Source of the DNA: Bilophila wadsworthia ATCC 49260
GTDB taxonomy: Bacteria; Desulfobacterota; Desulfovibrionia; Desulfovibrionales; Desulfovibrionaceae
Assembly (NCBI RefSeq): GCF_000701705.1
Contig: NZ_JNJP01000014.1
Location: 6,460 to 70,459, forward strand
Direction of reading: 5' to 3'
DNA: 64,000 nucleotides
The first letter of the stretch is position 1. Every line of letters starts with the position of its first letter. The position numbers and the translations under genes are program-made. This document shows positions 44,385 to 54,100 of the stretch, one piece after another. The notes under the pieces were generated by a model. It was not told the DNA's origin. It did no database searches and worked only from the letters and a program-made list of their open reading frames with translations.

Positions 44385-45710
44385 ATGTCGAGTGCCTACG
44401 TATTGGTAGCCTTTGCCGTATGTATTTTGCTGATGATACTCTTCATCTCAAAATGGAAGATCCACCCCGTCACCAGTATTCTGGTCGCAACCATCATTCT
44501 GGCCATATCCATCGGAACCCCGTGGGACAAGATTGAAGGCATCATCAACAAGGGCATGGCGGACACGCTGAAGAGCATCGCCATCGTCATCGTGCTCGGA
44601 TGCATCCTCGGTAAAGTCCTTGAAGAGACGGGAGCCGCCGTCAGCATCACCAAGGCGACCGTCAAGCTCTTCGGTGAAAAGCGCGTGCTCTGGGCCATCC
44701 TGCTGGCCTCCGCCATCCTCGGCATCCCGATCTGGGCCGACACCGTGGTCATCCTGCTCATCCCCATCGTGTCCAATCTGGCCCTCCAGACCAACAAATC
44801 CATGATGTCCTACGGCACGGCCTTATACATGGGCGCGCTCGTCACCGCCTCGCTGGTGCCGCCGACCCCCGGCCCCGTGGCCGCCGCCGCGCTGCTCCAC
44901 CTGCCGCTCAGCGACGCCATCATGTGGGGCGTCCTCATTTCGATCCCCTCCGTCTTCGCCGCCGGGCTGTACTGCCTCACCCTGAAGGAACCCGTGGCCC
45001 CGCAGGACGAATACATCAAGTCCGCCGAAGCCTCGAAGGACAAGCCCCTCCCCTCGGTGGGAACCTCGCTTGCCCCCATCATCCTGCCGCTGGTGCTCAT
45101 CTTCCTGAACACGGGCATCAACGCCATGTTCCCGGACACGACCGTTGCGAAGGTCTTCAAGTTCGTCGGCTCGCCGCTCGCCGCGCTCCTCGCGGGCTGC
45201 CTGTTCTCGCTGGTGCTCACCGGCGCCGAATGGCGCTCCAAGAAGGTCATGAACGACTGGGTGGAATCCGCCCTGCGCTCCTCGGCCATGCCCATCATGG
45301 TCACCGCCATGGGCGGCGCGCTCGCCGCGTTCATCAAGAACGCGGGCGTCGCCAACGCCGTGGCCGAAACCGTGGTGCAGTTCAGCATCCCCGGCATCAT
45401 CATCCCGATCCTCATCGCCGCGCTCATCCACGTCATCACCGGCTCCAACGCCCTCGGCGTCATGACCGCAGCGGCCCTCGTCGAGCCCATGCTCGGCGCG
45501 CTCGGCATCTCGCCGCTCGCCGCCTTCCTCGCCTGCGGCACGGGCGCGCTCATGTTCAAGCACGCCAACTCGTCCGGCTTCTGGGTGACCGTCACCATGT
45601 CCAACATGGACATCCGGCAGGGCATCCGCGCTGTCGGCGGCGGCTCCACGGTGGCCGGGGTCACCGGCGCGGCCATCACGGTCATCCTGCACTTCGCCGG
45701 GATCATCTAA
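44385..45710 (+). CDS. GntP-family sugar-acid permease
   Basis: 441 residues with about a dozen membrane segments. SLVPPTPGPVAAA and ITGSNALGVMTAAALV are characteristic GntP-family segments; members import gluconate, glycerate or related hydroxy acids with protons. ATG 44385 follows GGAGG. First gene of the sigma-54-driven operon. The enzymes that follow fit a four-carbon sugar acid better than gluconate. Confidence 0.92.
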   Translation: MSSAYVLVAFAVCILLMILFISKWKIHPVTSILVATIILAISIGTPWDKIEGIINKGMADTLKSIAIVIVLGCILGKVLEETGAAVSITKATVKLFGEKRVLWAILLASAILGIPIWADTVVILLIPIVSNLALQTNKSMMSYGTALYMGALVTASLVPPTPGPVAAAALLHLPLSDAIMWGVLISIPSVFAAGLYCLTLKEPVAPQDEYIKSAEASKDKPLPSVGTSLAPIILPLVLIFLNTGINAMFPDTTVAKVFKFVGSPLAALLAGCLFSLVLTGAEWRSKKVMNDWVESALRSSAMPIMVTAMGGALAAFIKNAGVANAVAETVVQFSIPGIIIPILIAALIHVITGSNALGVMTAAALVEPMLGALGISPLAAFLACGTGALMFKHANSSGFWVTVTMSNMDIRQGIRAVGGGSTVAGVTGAAITVILHFAGII

Positions 45711-45761
45711 ACCAACGGGCGGGCCCGGCTGCCTCCCCCCGGCGGCCGGAGCCCCCAATGC

Positions 45762-45781
45762 GCCATGCAAGGACGCATGGC
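45762..45781 (+). promoter_or_regulatory. Small intercistronic hairpin
   Basis: GCCATGC-AAGGAC-GCATGGC between the permease and dehydrogenase genes. A seven-base stem without T-run; probably message processing or stability. Confidence 0.4.
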
Positions 45782-45842
45782 ATGGGAAAGGCGGGAACGC
45801 ATCAAAACCGTCCCCGCCTCTCCCCGTCATAAAGGAACGGAC

Positions 45843-46832
45843 ATGGATACTTTCGTCACCAAGGCCGCCCGCCTCAACGGCCCCCGCGACATCGAACTCA
45901 TCGAACGCGAACTCGTCTGCGGCGAGGACGACATCATCGTCAAGAACCACCTCATGGGCATCTGCGGTTCCGATAAAAACTTCTACCGCGGCTACCTGCC
46001 TCCGAAGACCGCCGAATTCCGGCAGGACCCCAAGTTCCCCTTCCTGCTCGGGCACGAGAGCGGCGGCACGGTCGTTGCCGTGGGCAGCCGGGTGGCCGAC
46101 TACAAGGTCGGCGACAAGGTCATGGCCTTCGGCTGGAACAACAACTTCGCCGAATACTTCGCCGCCAAATCCTTCCAGCTCCAGCCCGTGCCCTATGGCC
46201 TCGACATGGACATCGCCTCGCTGGGAGAACCCATCTCCTGCGCCATGTATTCCGGCCTGAACAGCGGGGTGCAGCTCGGGGACACCGTGGTGGTCATGGG
46301 CGGCGGCTTCGCCGGGCAGATCATCGCCCAGTGCGCCAGACGTAAAGGCGCGTACCGCGTCATCGTGGTGGACGTTCTTGAAGGCAAGCTGGCCCTCGCC
46401 CGCAGGCTCGGCGCGGACATCACCCTCAACCCCGGACAGGACGACGTCATCGAGGCCGTCAAGGATCTGACCAACGGCCTCGGCGCGGACGTGGTGGTCG
46501 AAGCCGCCGGAACCGCCGAATCCTTCAACACCGCCAGCGAGATCATCAAACACAACGGCAAGTTCGTGTTCTACAGCTGGGTCACCACCCCGGTGACGCT
46601 GAACATCAGCCGCTGGCACGACGACGGGCTGGAATTCATCAACACCTGCCTCGTGCACCACACCTGGCAGCAGCGTTATGTCTGGTGCCCGGAAGCCCTG
46701 CGCCCGGTGGCCCAGGGGCTCGTCGACGTCAAGCCGCTCATCACCGACGAATTCAAGCTGGACGACATCAAGGCCGGGTTCGACCTCGCCGACAAGGACG
46801 ATGCCGCCATCAAGATCGTATTCAGGCCGTAA
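45843..46832 (+). CDS. Zinc-type alcohol/polyol dehydrogenase without the structural-zinc lobe
   Basis: 329 residues of the medium-chain dehydrogenase family. Catalytic-zinc ligands are recognisable (MGICGSDKNF and LLGHESGG), as is the nucleotide-binding GGGFAGQIIAQ. The four-cysteine lobe that normally holds the structural zinc is absent; that stretch reads GWNNNFAEYFAAKS. It should oxidise a hydroxyl of the imported acid to a keto group, preparing it for the kinase and decarboxylase downstream. Start at ATG 45843 with AAAGGAA ahead. Confidence 0.85.
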   Translation: MDTFVTKAARLNGPRDIELIERELVCGEDDIIVKNHLMGICGSDKNFYRGYLPPKTAEFRQDPKFPFLLGHESGGTVVAVGSRVADYKVGDKVMAFGWNNNFAEYFAAKSFQLQPVPYGLDMDIASLGEPISCAMYSGLNSGVQLGDTVVVMGGGFAGQIIAQCARRKGAYRVIVVDVLEGKLALARRLGADITLNPGQDDVIEAVKDLTNGLGADVVVEAAGTAESFNTASEIIKHNGKFVFYSWVTTPVTLNISRWHDDGLEFINTCLVHHTWQQRYVWCPEALRPVAQGLVDVKPLITDEFKLDDIKAGFDLADKDDAAIKIVFRP

Positions 46833-46952
46833 CCGGGCCGGGCCGCCGATCCCGCCTCCCCCGGAAGTGGAATCGCGCGGCCTTGCCGGAAGGCCCCGGC
46901 GTCCCCGCCCGTGGGCGCACGCCGCTGTGCAAGGAAGACCAAGGAAGAAACC

Positions 46953-47597
46953 ATGAGTACCTGCCCTGACTGCGAAACCGGCCGGAACCTGCTTGCCGGA
47001 GCCTGCCGCTCCGTCTTCCAGCGCGGCCTAACCGGCGGTTCCGCCGGAAACATGAGCCTGCGGGTCGAGGGGGGCATCCTCGCCACGCCCACGGGCATCC
47101 CCTTCGGCGAGCTGACGCCCGGGAACCTTTCCCTGCTGGACGAAACGGGCGCGCTCGTCAGCGGCCCCAAGGCCACCAAGGAAGTGCCGTTCCACCTCGC
47201 GTGGTACAAGGCCAACCCCGATCATCTCGCGGTGGTGCACCTGCATTCGCCGTGGGCCGTGGCCGTCTCCTGCCTGGCGGATCTCGACCCCGGCAGCCCC
47301 CTGCCGCCGCTGACGCCCTACCAGCTCATGAAGCTTGGGCACCTCGCGGTCGCGCCGTATGCGAAACCCGGCTCGGCGGAGCTGTGCGCGGGCGTCGCCC
47401 GCCTCGCCCCCGGACGCACGGCCCTGCTGATGGCCAACCACGGCTCCATCACCGGCGGCGCAAGCCTGACCAAGGCGCTGGACGCGGCGGAGGAGCTGGA
47501 AGCCACCTGCCGCCTCTACCTGACGCTGCGGGGCCTGCCCGTGCGCTGCCTGACTCCTGAGCAGGCCGCCGAACTTCTTCCCCCCAAAGGAGCCTGA
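46953..47597 (+). CDS. OtnC-like class II aldolase (3-oxo-tetronate 4-phosphate decarboxylase)
   Basis: 214 residues of the AraD/FucA zinc aldolase family. VFQRGLTGGSAGNMSLRV and HLHSPWAVAVSCL (two His ligands), TKEVPFH (acid) and MANHGSI (third His) are all present. The size and the neighbouring DUF1537 kinase match the OtnC/OtnK pair of acid-sugar pathways, where the phosphorylated 3-oxo acid loses CO2 to give triose phosphate. ATG 46953 after AAGGAAGAAA. Confidence 0.82.
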   Translation: MSTCPDCETGRNLLAGACRSVFQRGLTGGSAGNMSLRVEGGILATPTGIPFGELTPGNLSLLDETGALVSGPKATKEVPFHLAWYKANPDHLAVVHLHSPWAVAVSCLADLDPGSPLPPLTPYQLMKLGHLAVAPYAKPGSAELCAGVARLAPGRTALLMANHGSITGGASLTKALDAAEELEATCRLYLTLRGLPVRCLTPEQAAELLPPKGA

Positions 47598-47601
47598 TCC
47601 C

Positions 47602-48900
47602 ATGACTGCCGTTCTTGGCTGCATCGCCGACGATTTCACCGGCGGCACCGACCTTGCCGAAACCCTGAGCCGCAACGGGATGCGCACCATCCAGCTTCTG
47701 GGTGTGCCGGATACCGCGCTGGCCTCGGAAGCCGCCGCACAGGCCGACGCGCTGGTCGTGGCCCTGAAGATCCGCACCGTCCCCGTCGATGAGGCCGTCA
47801 GCCAGGCCCTCGCCGCGCTCGAAGCCCTGCGCGCCGCGGGCTGCCGCCAGTTCTTCTGGAAATACTGCTCCACCTTCGACTCCACCCCCAAGGGCAACAT
47901 CGGCCCGGTGGCGGAGGCCCTGCTCCAAGCCCTCGGCGGCGACCGCGCGGTCGTCTGCCCCTCCTTTCCCGAAAACAAGCGGACGGTCTATCAGGGCTAC
48001 CTTTTCGTGGGCGACAGGCTGCTGCACGAAACCTCCATGCGCAGCCACCCGCTGACGCCCATGACCGACGCGAACCTCATCCGGCTCATGGACGCGCAGT
48101 CTTCGCGCAAAAGCGGGCTGGTTCCGCTGGAAACCGTCCGGGAAGGCGTCGAAGCCGTCAAAGCCCGTATGGATGAACTTGCGGCGCAAGGCACGCCGTG
48201 GCTCGTCTGCGACGCGCTGTCCGACGCGGATCTGCGGGCCATCGGCGCGGCCTGCGCCGGGCACGCGCTGGTCACGGGCGGCAGCGGCGTGGCCCGCGGG
48301 CTCGGCGTCAACTTCGGCATCGGCGCGGACGGCCCCGTGCCCCCGGCCCCCGTCAACGCGCCGGGCCTCGCGCTCGTGCTCGCCGGAAGCTGTTCGCAGG
48401 CGACGCAGGCGCAGGTGGCGCGGTTCACGCGGCAGCGCCCCGGCTTTGCCCTCGATCCGCTGGCCCTTGCCGAGGATCACGGCGGGTACGTCGCCGAGGC
48501 CGTCGCCTTCGCCCGCAGGCATTGCCCGGAAGGGCCGTGCATCGTCTACTCCACGGCCTCCCCGGACAGGGTCGCCGCCACGCAGGCCCGTTTCGGCAGG
48601 GAAGCCGCCGGAGCCATGATCGAGCGGGCGCTCGCCGACATCGCCGCCGCGCTGGTGGAAACCGGCGTCAGGCGCATCCTCGTGGCGGGGGGCGAAACCT
48701 CCGGCGCGGTCGTGTCCCGCCTTGGCGTGCGCGCGCTGCGCATCGGCGAAACCATCGCGCCCGGCGTGCCGTGGACGGAAACGCTGCTCGACCCGGCCAA
48801 CCCCGGCGCCCCGCACCTTGCCCTTGCCCTCAAGTCGGGCAATTTCGGCGGCGAAGACTTTTTCATGCAGGCGCTCGGCCTTCTCGCAAACGCCAACTGA
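47602..48900 (+). CDS. Four-carbon acid-sugar kinase (DUF1537, OtnK-like)
   Basis: 432 residues in the two-domain DUF1537 arrangement: GCIADDFTGGTDLAETL at the N-terminus (substrate domain) and GGETSGAVVSRLGVRALRIG in the nucleotide-binding domain. Characterised relatives phosphorylate 3-oxo-tetronates or erythronate/threonate with ATP. It starts five bases after the decarboxylase gene. Confidence 0.9.
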   Translation: MTAVLGCIADDFTGGTDLAETLSRNGMRTIQLLGVPDTALASEAAAQADALVVALKIRTVPVDEAVSQALAALEALRAAGCRQFFWKYCSTFDSTPKGNIGPVAEALLQALGGDRAVVCPSFPENKRTVYQGYLFVGDRLLHETSMRSHPLTPMTDANLIRLMDAQSSRKSGLVPLETVREGVEAVKARMDELAAQGTPWLVCDALSDADLRAIGAACAGHALVTGGSGVARGLGVNFGIGADGPVPPAPVNAPGLALVLAGSCSQATQAQVARFTRQRPGFALDPLALAEDHGGYVAEAVAFARRHCPEGPCIVYSTASPDRVAATQARFGREAAGAMIERALADIAAALVETGVRRILVAGGETSGAVVSRLGVRALRIGETIAPGVPWTETLLDPANPGAPHLALALKSGNFGGEDFFMQALGLLANAN

Positions 48901-48981
48901 CCGCGAAGGGATTCCCTCCGCTTGGAGCGCGCCGCGCTCCCGCCGGAGCCTGCTTTTCATCCGCAACCACAGGGAGTCATC

Positions 48982-50382
48982 ATGTTCTACGAATCGCTGT
49001 TCAATCCGTCCATCCACCGCCCGGTCAAGGCCTGCCTCACGGGCGCGGGCGAATTCGGTGCGTCCTTCCTCTTCCAGGCGCAGGGAATGCCCCTGCTCGA
49101 AGTCCCCGCCGTGTGCACGCGTACCGTGCAGCGCGCGGTGGACGCCTATGAAAACGCGGGCATCCCCGCCTCCAAGGTCCGCGTGTGCGAATCCGCCGAG
49201 GACGCAAAGAAGGCTTACGCCGACGGCTTCAACGTCGTCGTGGACAGCTTCGAATGCATCGCGGACCTCCCCCTCGACGTGCTGGTGGAAAGCTCCGGAG
49301 CGCCCGAAGCCAGCGCAGCCGCCGCCGAGCTTGCCATCGAGCGCGGTATGCACGTCGTCATGGTCTCCAAGGAAACCGACTCCGTCGTCGGCTCCATCCT
49401 AGCGCGCAAGGCGGCCGAACGCGGCCTCGTCTACACCACCGGCGACGGCGACCAGCCCAGCCTGCTCATCGGGCTCATCAGCTGGGGCCGCGTCCTCGGC
49501 ATGAACATCGTGGGCGCGGGCAAATCCAGCGAATACGATTTCATCTATGATCCCGCGCGCGACATGGTGCTCTGCCCCGGCCAGAAGCAGGAAATCGCCA
49601 CCCCCGGCATGGGCTCGCTGTGGCAGTTCGGCGACCGCCCGGCGGAAGAGGTCGTCGGCAAGCGCCGCGCCATGCTCACCTCGCTCTCGCACCGTTCCGT
49701 GCCCGACCTCTGCGAAATGGCCGTGGTCGCCAACGCCACGGGCATGATGCCGGATCGCCCGCTGTTCCACGCGCCGGTGGCCCGCATCGACGAAATGCCC
49801 GATCTCTTCTGCCCCAAGGCCGACGGCGGCCTGTTCGACGCGCCGGGGCGCCTCGACATCTTCAACTGCTTCCGCCGCCCCGACGAGGCGAGCATGGCGG
49901 GGGGCGTCTTCATCGTCGTGGAATGCAAGGACAAAAAATCGTGGCAGGTGCTCAAGGCCAAGGGGCACCCGTGCAGCCGCAACGACCGCTACGCCGCGCT
50001 GTACCATCCCGCCCACCTGCTCGGCGTGGAAACGGGCACCAGCGTCCTCGCGGCGGCCCTCATGAAGCACGCCACCGGCGGCGGCAACCTGCGCCCGCTG
50101 TGTGACCTGTGCGGGCGCGCCGTGCGCGACCTTCCCAAGGGGACCGTCCTTGACATGGGCGGCCACCACCACACCATCGACGGCGTGGAAGGCGTCCTCA
50201 ACCCCGCCGCCGCCATCGGCCCGGACGCGGCCCTGCCCTTCTACCTGCTCAGCCACCGGACGCTGTGCAGGGACGTCCCAGCCGGGAAACTGATCACCCT
50301 CGGCGATCTCGACATGCCCGAAGAATCCACGCTGCTCCGCCTGCGCCGCGAACAGGACAAGGCGTTCGGCCTCGTGAAGTAA
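48982..50382 (+). CDS. COG4091-type oxidoreductase with SAF domain
   Basis: 466 residues. A Rossmann start (KACLTGAGEFGASFLFQ) resembles homoserine dehydrogenase, and the C-terminal 70 residues (LPKGTVLDMGG to VPAGKLITLGDLD) form a SAF-like domain. Proteins of this build are often next to DUF1537 kinases but the exact reaction is not settled. It could act as a second dehydrogenase for the sugar acid. ATG 48982 after AGGGAG. Last gene of the operon. Confidence 0.83.
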   Translation: MFYESLFNPSIHRPVKACLTGAGEFGASFLFQAQGMPLLEVPAVCTRTVQRAVDAYENAGIPASKVRVCESAEDAKKAYADGFNVVVDSFECIADLPLDVLVESSGAPEASAAAAELAIERGMHVVMVSKETDSVVGSILARKAAERGLVYTTGDGDQPSLLIGLISWGRVLGMNIVGAGKSSEYDFIYDPARDMVLCPGQKQEIATPGMGSLWQFGDRPAEEVVGKRRAMLTSLSHRSVPDLCEMAVVANATGMMPDRPLFHAPVARIDEMPDLFCPKADGGLFDAPGRLDIFNCFRRPDEASMAGGVFIVVECKDKKSWQVLKAKGHPCSRNDRYAALYHPAHLLGVETGTSVLAAALMKHATGGGNLRPLCDLCGRAVRDLPKGTVLDMGGHHHTIDGVEGVLNPAAAIGPDAALPFYLLSHRTLCRDVPAGKLITLGDLDMPEESTLLRLRREQDKAFGLVK

Positions 50383-50440
50383 GCGGCGGGCAATCCGCCT
50401 TCAGGGGGGCAGGCAAGCGTGCCGCCCCCTTTCCCAAAAG

Positions 50441-50484
50441 ACAGACAGGATCACCTCTTGCCGGGGCGATCCTGTCTGTTTTTT
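50441..50484 (+). terminator. Rho-independent terminator of the acid-sugar operon
   Basis: ACAGACAGGATC (50441-50452) pairs perfectly with GATCCTGTCTGT (50468-50479) and runs into TTTTTT. Confidence 0.92.
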
Positions 50485-51178
50485 GCAAAAGCCCTCACGG
50501 GAAAGGCGGCCCGCAATGGCACGGGCACGGGCAGCGCCTCCGGGAAACAAACCGGAATGCGCGGCGTCTTCGCACCGTTCCCGGCTTCCCCCAAAGCGCC
50601 GACCGCCGAGCCCATCCCGAGCGGGAACGGCGGCAAAACGCCTTCTTCTTGCAGCACACCCGCTCTCTTCCGCCCTCACCATGAACCGCGGCGGGGGCCT
50701 GCGCATGGCCCGCCGCGGTTTCCTGTTTTTGCGGATTGCCCGAGCCCCCTTTCAGTCAAAGGGAAAATGCCCTATACCTTTTCAAATTTAAAGAGACATA
50801 ACGCTCGGAAACAGTTCCGATGCCCCGCAACACGGTGTGGATTCTGCCGAAAAAGACGCTTTCCGGCGGAACGGGCCTTTGCTCCGGATAGCGCCGTCCG
50901 CCCCCGGATCAGCAGAGCCTGCCGCGACGTCCCTTTTCCCTGAGCGGTCCCCCCTGCCCCGCACACGGAAACCAGCCGTTCGGCATGAGAGGAGGCGGTC
51001 GCCCCTGCCCCATAGCGGGAACCAGCCTCCGCACAGCACTTGGCAGGGGCACAGGGGCCCCTCCGCCCCGCACACGAGCCCCTCCCGGACAGGCCTCCGG
51101 GACCGGCAAAGCTCTGGTCCGCTTCTTGCTGCATAGGAAAACATCGTACACCCTTTTCAGAAACGAGGGAGCCTCATC
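50485..51178. other. Upstream region of the effector-like gene
   Basis: About 690 bp with no gene I can support. It contains a second terminator (50684-50725) and, after it, an AT-richer block near 50755-50800 that could hold the effector promoter. The stretch 50990-51090 repeats GC-rich words (CCCCTGCCCC, CCCCTCC). Confidence 0.5.
50684..50725 (+). terminator. Second terminator-like hairpin
   Basis: AACCGCGGCGGG pairs with CCCGCCGCGGTT, followed by TCCTGTTTTT. With a separate terminator 200 bases upstream, it may end an independent short transcript or insulate the effector gene. Confidence 0.65.
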
Positions 51179-54100
51179 ATGTCGCAACTTCATGGAATCA
51201 ACGGCGCGCAACAGCCGCAGGCCACGGGAATTTCTCCTTCCGTCGGCAAGCTCGGCCTTCACAGCGTGCAGCTTGGAACCAATCCGCCCGTCCGCCTTGA
51301 CGCCATCAAAGGCAACAAAATTCCCTTCGCCGGGTTCAGAACCGCCACCAAAGTGGTCAACGCCAAAACCGGTGCGCGTGAAAACGCCGCCCTTGCCCTC
51401 CGTTCGCTGGCCTCTCCGGACGGCAAGCTGGACGCGAAGGCCCTCCTCAACGCGACCAAGTCCATGCAGACCCACCTCAATCGGCTGGGCACGCTGGGAG
51501 AAATACGCGGCACGATGGACGACGCCGTGATCGCCGCCTTCGCGCCCGAGGTGGAAAGCCTTTCCAATACGGAACTCCTCAACGCCTACCAGCAGTTCCT
51601 TTCCCCGGAAATGAGTCTGCTCAAGCGGGCGCTGCAAGCCGAAATGAGCGCCAATCCGCGCAATGAGGACGTCATGGCCGCGGCCGCCAACCTGTTCAGC
51701 CTCGAAGCGCTCGTCACCAAAGAGGCGAGCAACCGCATCATCATCGCGCAGGGCCTCGCGCAGCCCGAACAGATCCCCCCCCTCTCCGCCCAGTACGGCG
51801 CGGGCATCGAAGGCATGGGCGCCGCCCGGCCCCACGAGGCCCCGGCGGACATGAGCGCCGTGAGTATGCACGTGCTCATGGACGTGGCCATCGACAGCTC
51901 CGCGCGCCGGGAACGGGTGGGCGGGCTCGTCGCCGATATGGCCAGCCGCCGCAACCTCGGAAACATCGACGCAAGGCAGTTCGGGGACGTGCTCCGCTCC
52001 GCCGGGCTGACCATCAACGTGGATCTCGGCTTCCTGTTCGGCATGAACGGGCCCAAGCCCCTGCTCAAGGCAGGGGGGGCGTGGGAGCACATTTTCCACT
52101 CCATCGAAGCCGCGCCCGACGAGGCCAGCCGTCAGGCCGCCATCGACGTGAAAGGCGCGGGCTACATCCAGAAACGCGACAACGTGGAGCGGGGGCTGTT
52201 CCCCGAACTGAGCGAGGACCGCCCGGCGGTAGCCAACGAGCGCCCCACCTACGCCGCGCTCAACCTCCTGCGCCAGCGCACCGGGGCGGCCCCCACCTAC
52301 GGCACCGTGGCCCTGCACCTCAAGCCCGAAGTCGCCCGGCGCGCCACCTACACCGTGGACGATACCTTCGTCGCGCTGCGCCTGCGCTATACCGAAGCGG
52401 GGCGTCAGGCCGTCCTTGACCTGCTTCCGGGTTCCCCCGGCATCAGCGAGGCGCATAAGCTCGATCTGATGACCGAAGGGAGCGAGCTCCGCCGGCGCCT
52501 CGACGCGATATTCGACGGCATGGCCGCCAAGGGGGAATTCCGGGCGGACCTGTTCAAGAACGAGTTCCAGCTGTTCGGGCTCGAGGACGACGAAAACAGC
52601 GCCCTCGCCGGGCTGTTCATCAAGGTTTTCAAGGATACCCAGTCCACGCGCAAGGCAATGGCCTCTTTCGACAGCCTCGAAACCCTGCTCCCCGAGCTGG
52701 GCGACATGGACGCCGTCAGCCTCGCGCGCGCCGCGCTGGACAGGCAGCAGCACGGCATGGGCCGCGTCGCCAGCGAATGCAACTACATCGAAGCACAAGT
52801 GCACGGCCCCATCGTTTTCGCCCGGGATGTGGCGGAAATCGTCATCAACAAGGAATTCGGGCTCGATCAGCTCCCGCAGGCTCAAAAGGCATGGTTCAAT
52901 GCCGTGGTCGCCGTGCTCGGCGGCAAGCAGCCCGCCGCCGCGGACATGGACGCTTTTTCGGCGGAGCAGCGGGCCGAACTTGCCGCCATCCGGGAACAGC
53001 TCGGCGGCGCGGTTATCCCTGTGCGCATTGAAGAGCAGATTCCGGAGCTGGATCTCAAAAATACCGTCAGGTCCGAAGAGCGCGCGTTCTACGCCGCGCA
53101 CCTCGATCAAGCCCGCATCGACGCGAAGCTCCACGATGTGCAGCAGGACGACGCCGGGCTTCAGGCTTTCATCAGCCAGATGCTCAGTATACGCCCCGGC
53201 GAAGCGGCGGTTTCCCGCATCCTCGGCACCGTGCCCCTCGTAGCGGGCGGGGACGCGCAAAACGTCCGCGAAGCCTTTGCCGCCTATGTAGAACAATACC
53301 GGCATGTTCCCCTGAGAGGGCAGCACACGGAGGATGACGTGCTGCAAGACGCCATGTGGCAGGCCGTATCTGACGTGATGGGCAAAGGGCGCCTCGATTC
53401 CCTTGCCGCCATTGAAGAATTGACGGCTGACCCCGCGCAGCGGGCGACGCTCAGGGATTTCGTCATGGGGCATCCGCCCATGAGCGGGCAGGCGTTCCGG
53501 GCGCTGGCCTCCGCCGCGCTCCAGGGGGCCGGGGTTCTGAACGGCCTAGCCCCTGCGGAAGACGAACCGCTGGATGATGAGGCGATGCTCACGCGATTCG
53601 GCGGCGCGGCGGCCTCGTTCCGCCGTTCGTTCGACGCGATGCCTGAAGAGGAGCGCGATGCCGCGGGCGAAGGCAGGCTGTTGCAGGCGTTCGGCGGGCT
53701 GGCCTTTTCCCTGATGCGCGACGCCTCGCCCGAGGTGTCCGGCCGGGTCGCCGAGCGGCTGAACGGCCCCGCCATGCGGGGGCTTTCCGGCGTGCTCCTC
53801 CGGCTCGGGGATGCCGAACGCGGTTTCCCGCAAGATGCCGGATTCCGTGACGCGCTGGCCTTCAATGCCTTCCAGTCCGGCCTGCGCGCCGCGCTCGGCG
53901 GCAGGGCGGAACCCCCGGCGGCCTTTGCCGGGGAACTGTCCCTCATCCCGCAGGCCGACCGAGGCCGTCTGCGCGCCGCCCTGCCGGGCCTTGCGGACAC
54001 CCTCGACGCCTCGTTCCCCGCCCGTCCGGCCTTCCCGCCCGCCCAAGCGGGCAAGCTGGCCGCGACCCCGGCGCAGCACCGCGATTTCCTGCTGTCCATG

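Noticed and set aside
50909..53473. 854-codon minus-strand open frame within the effector gene
   Set aside because: Antisense shadow in GC-rich DNA; the plus strand has the ribosome site, the HD motif and the chaperone partner.
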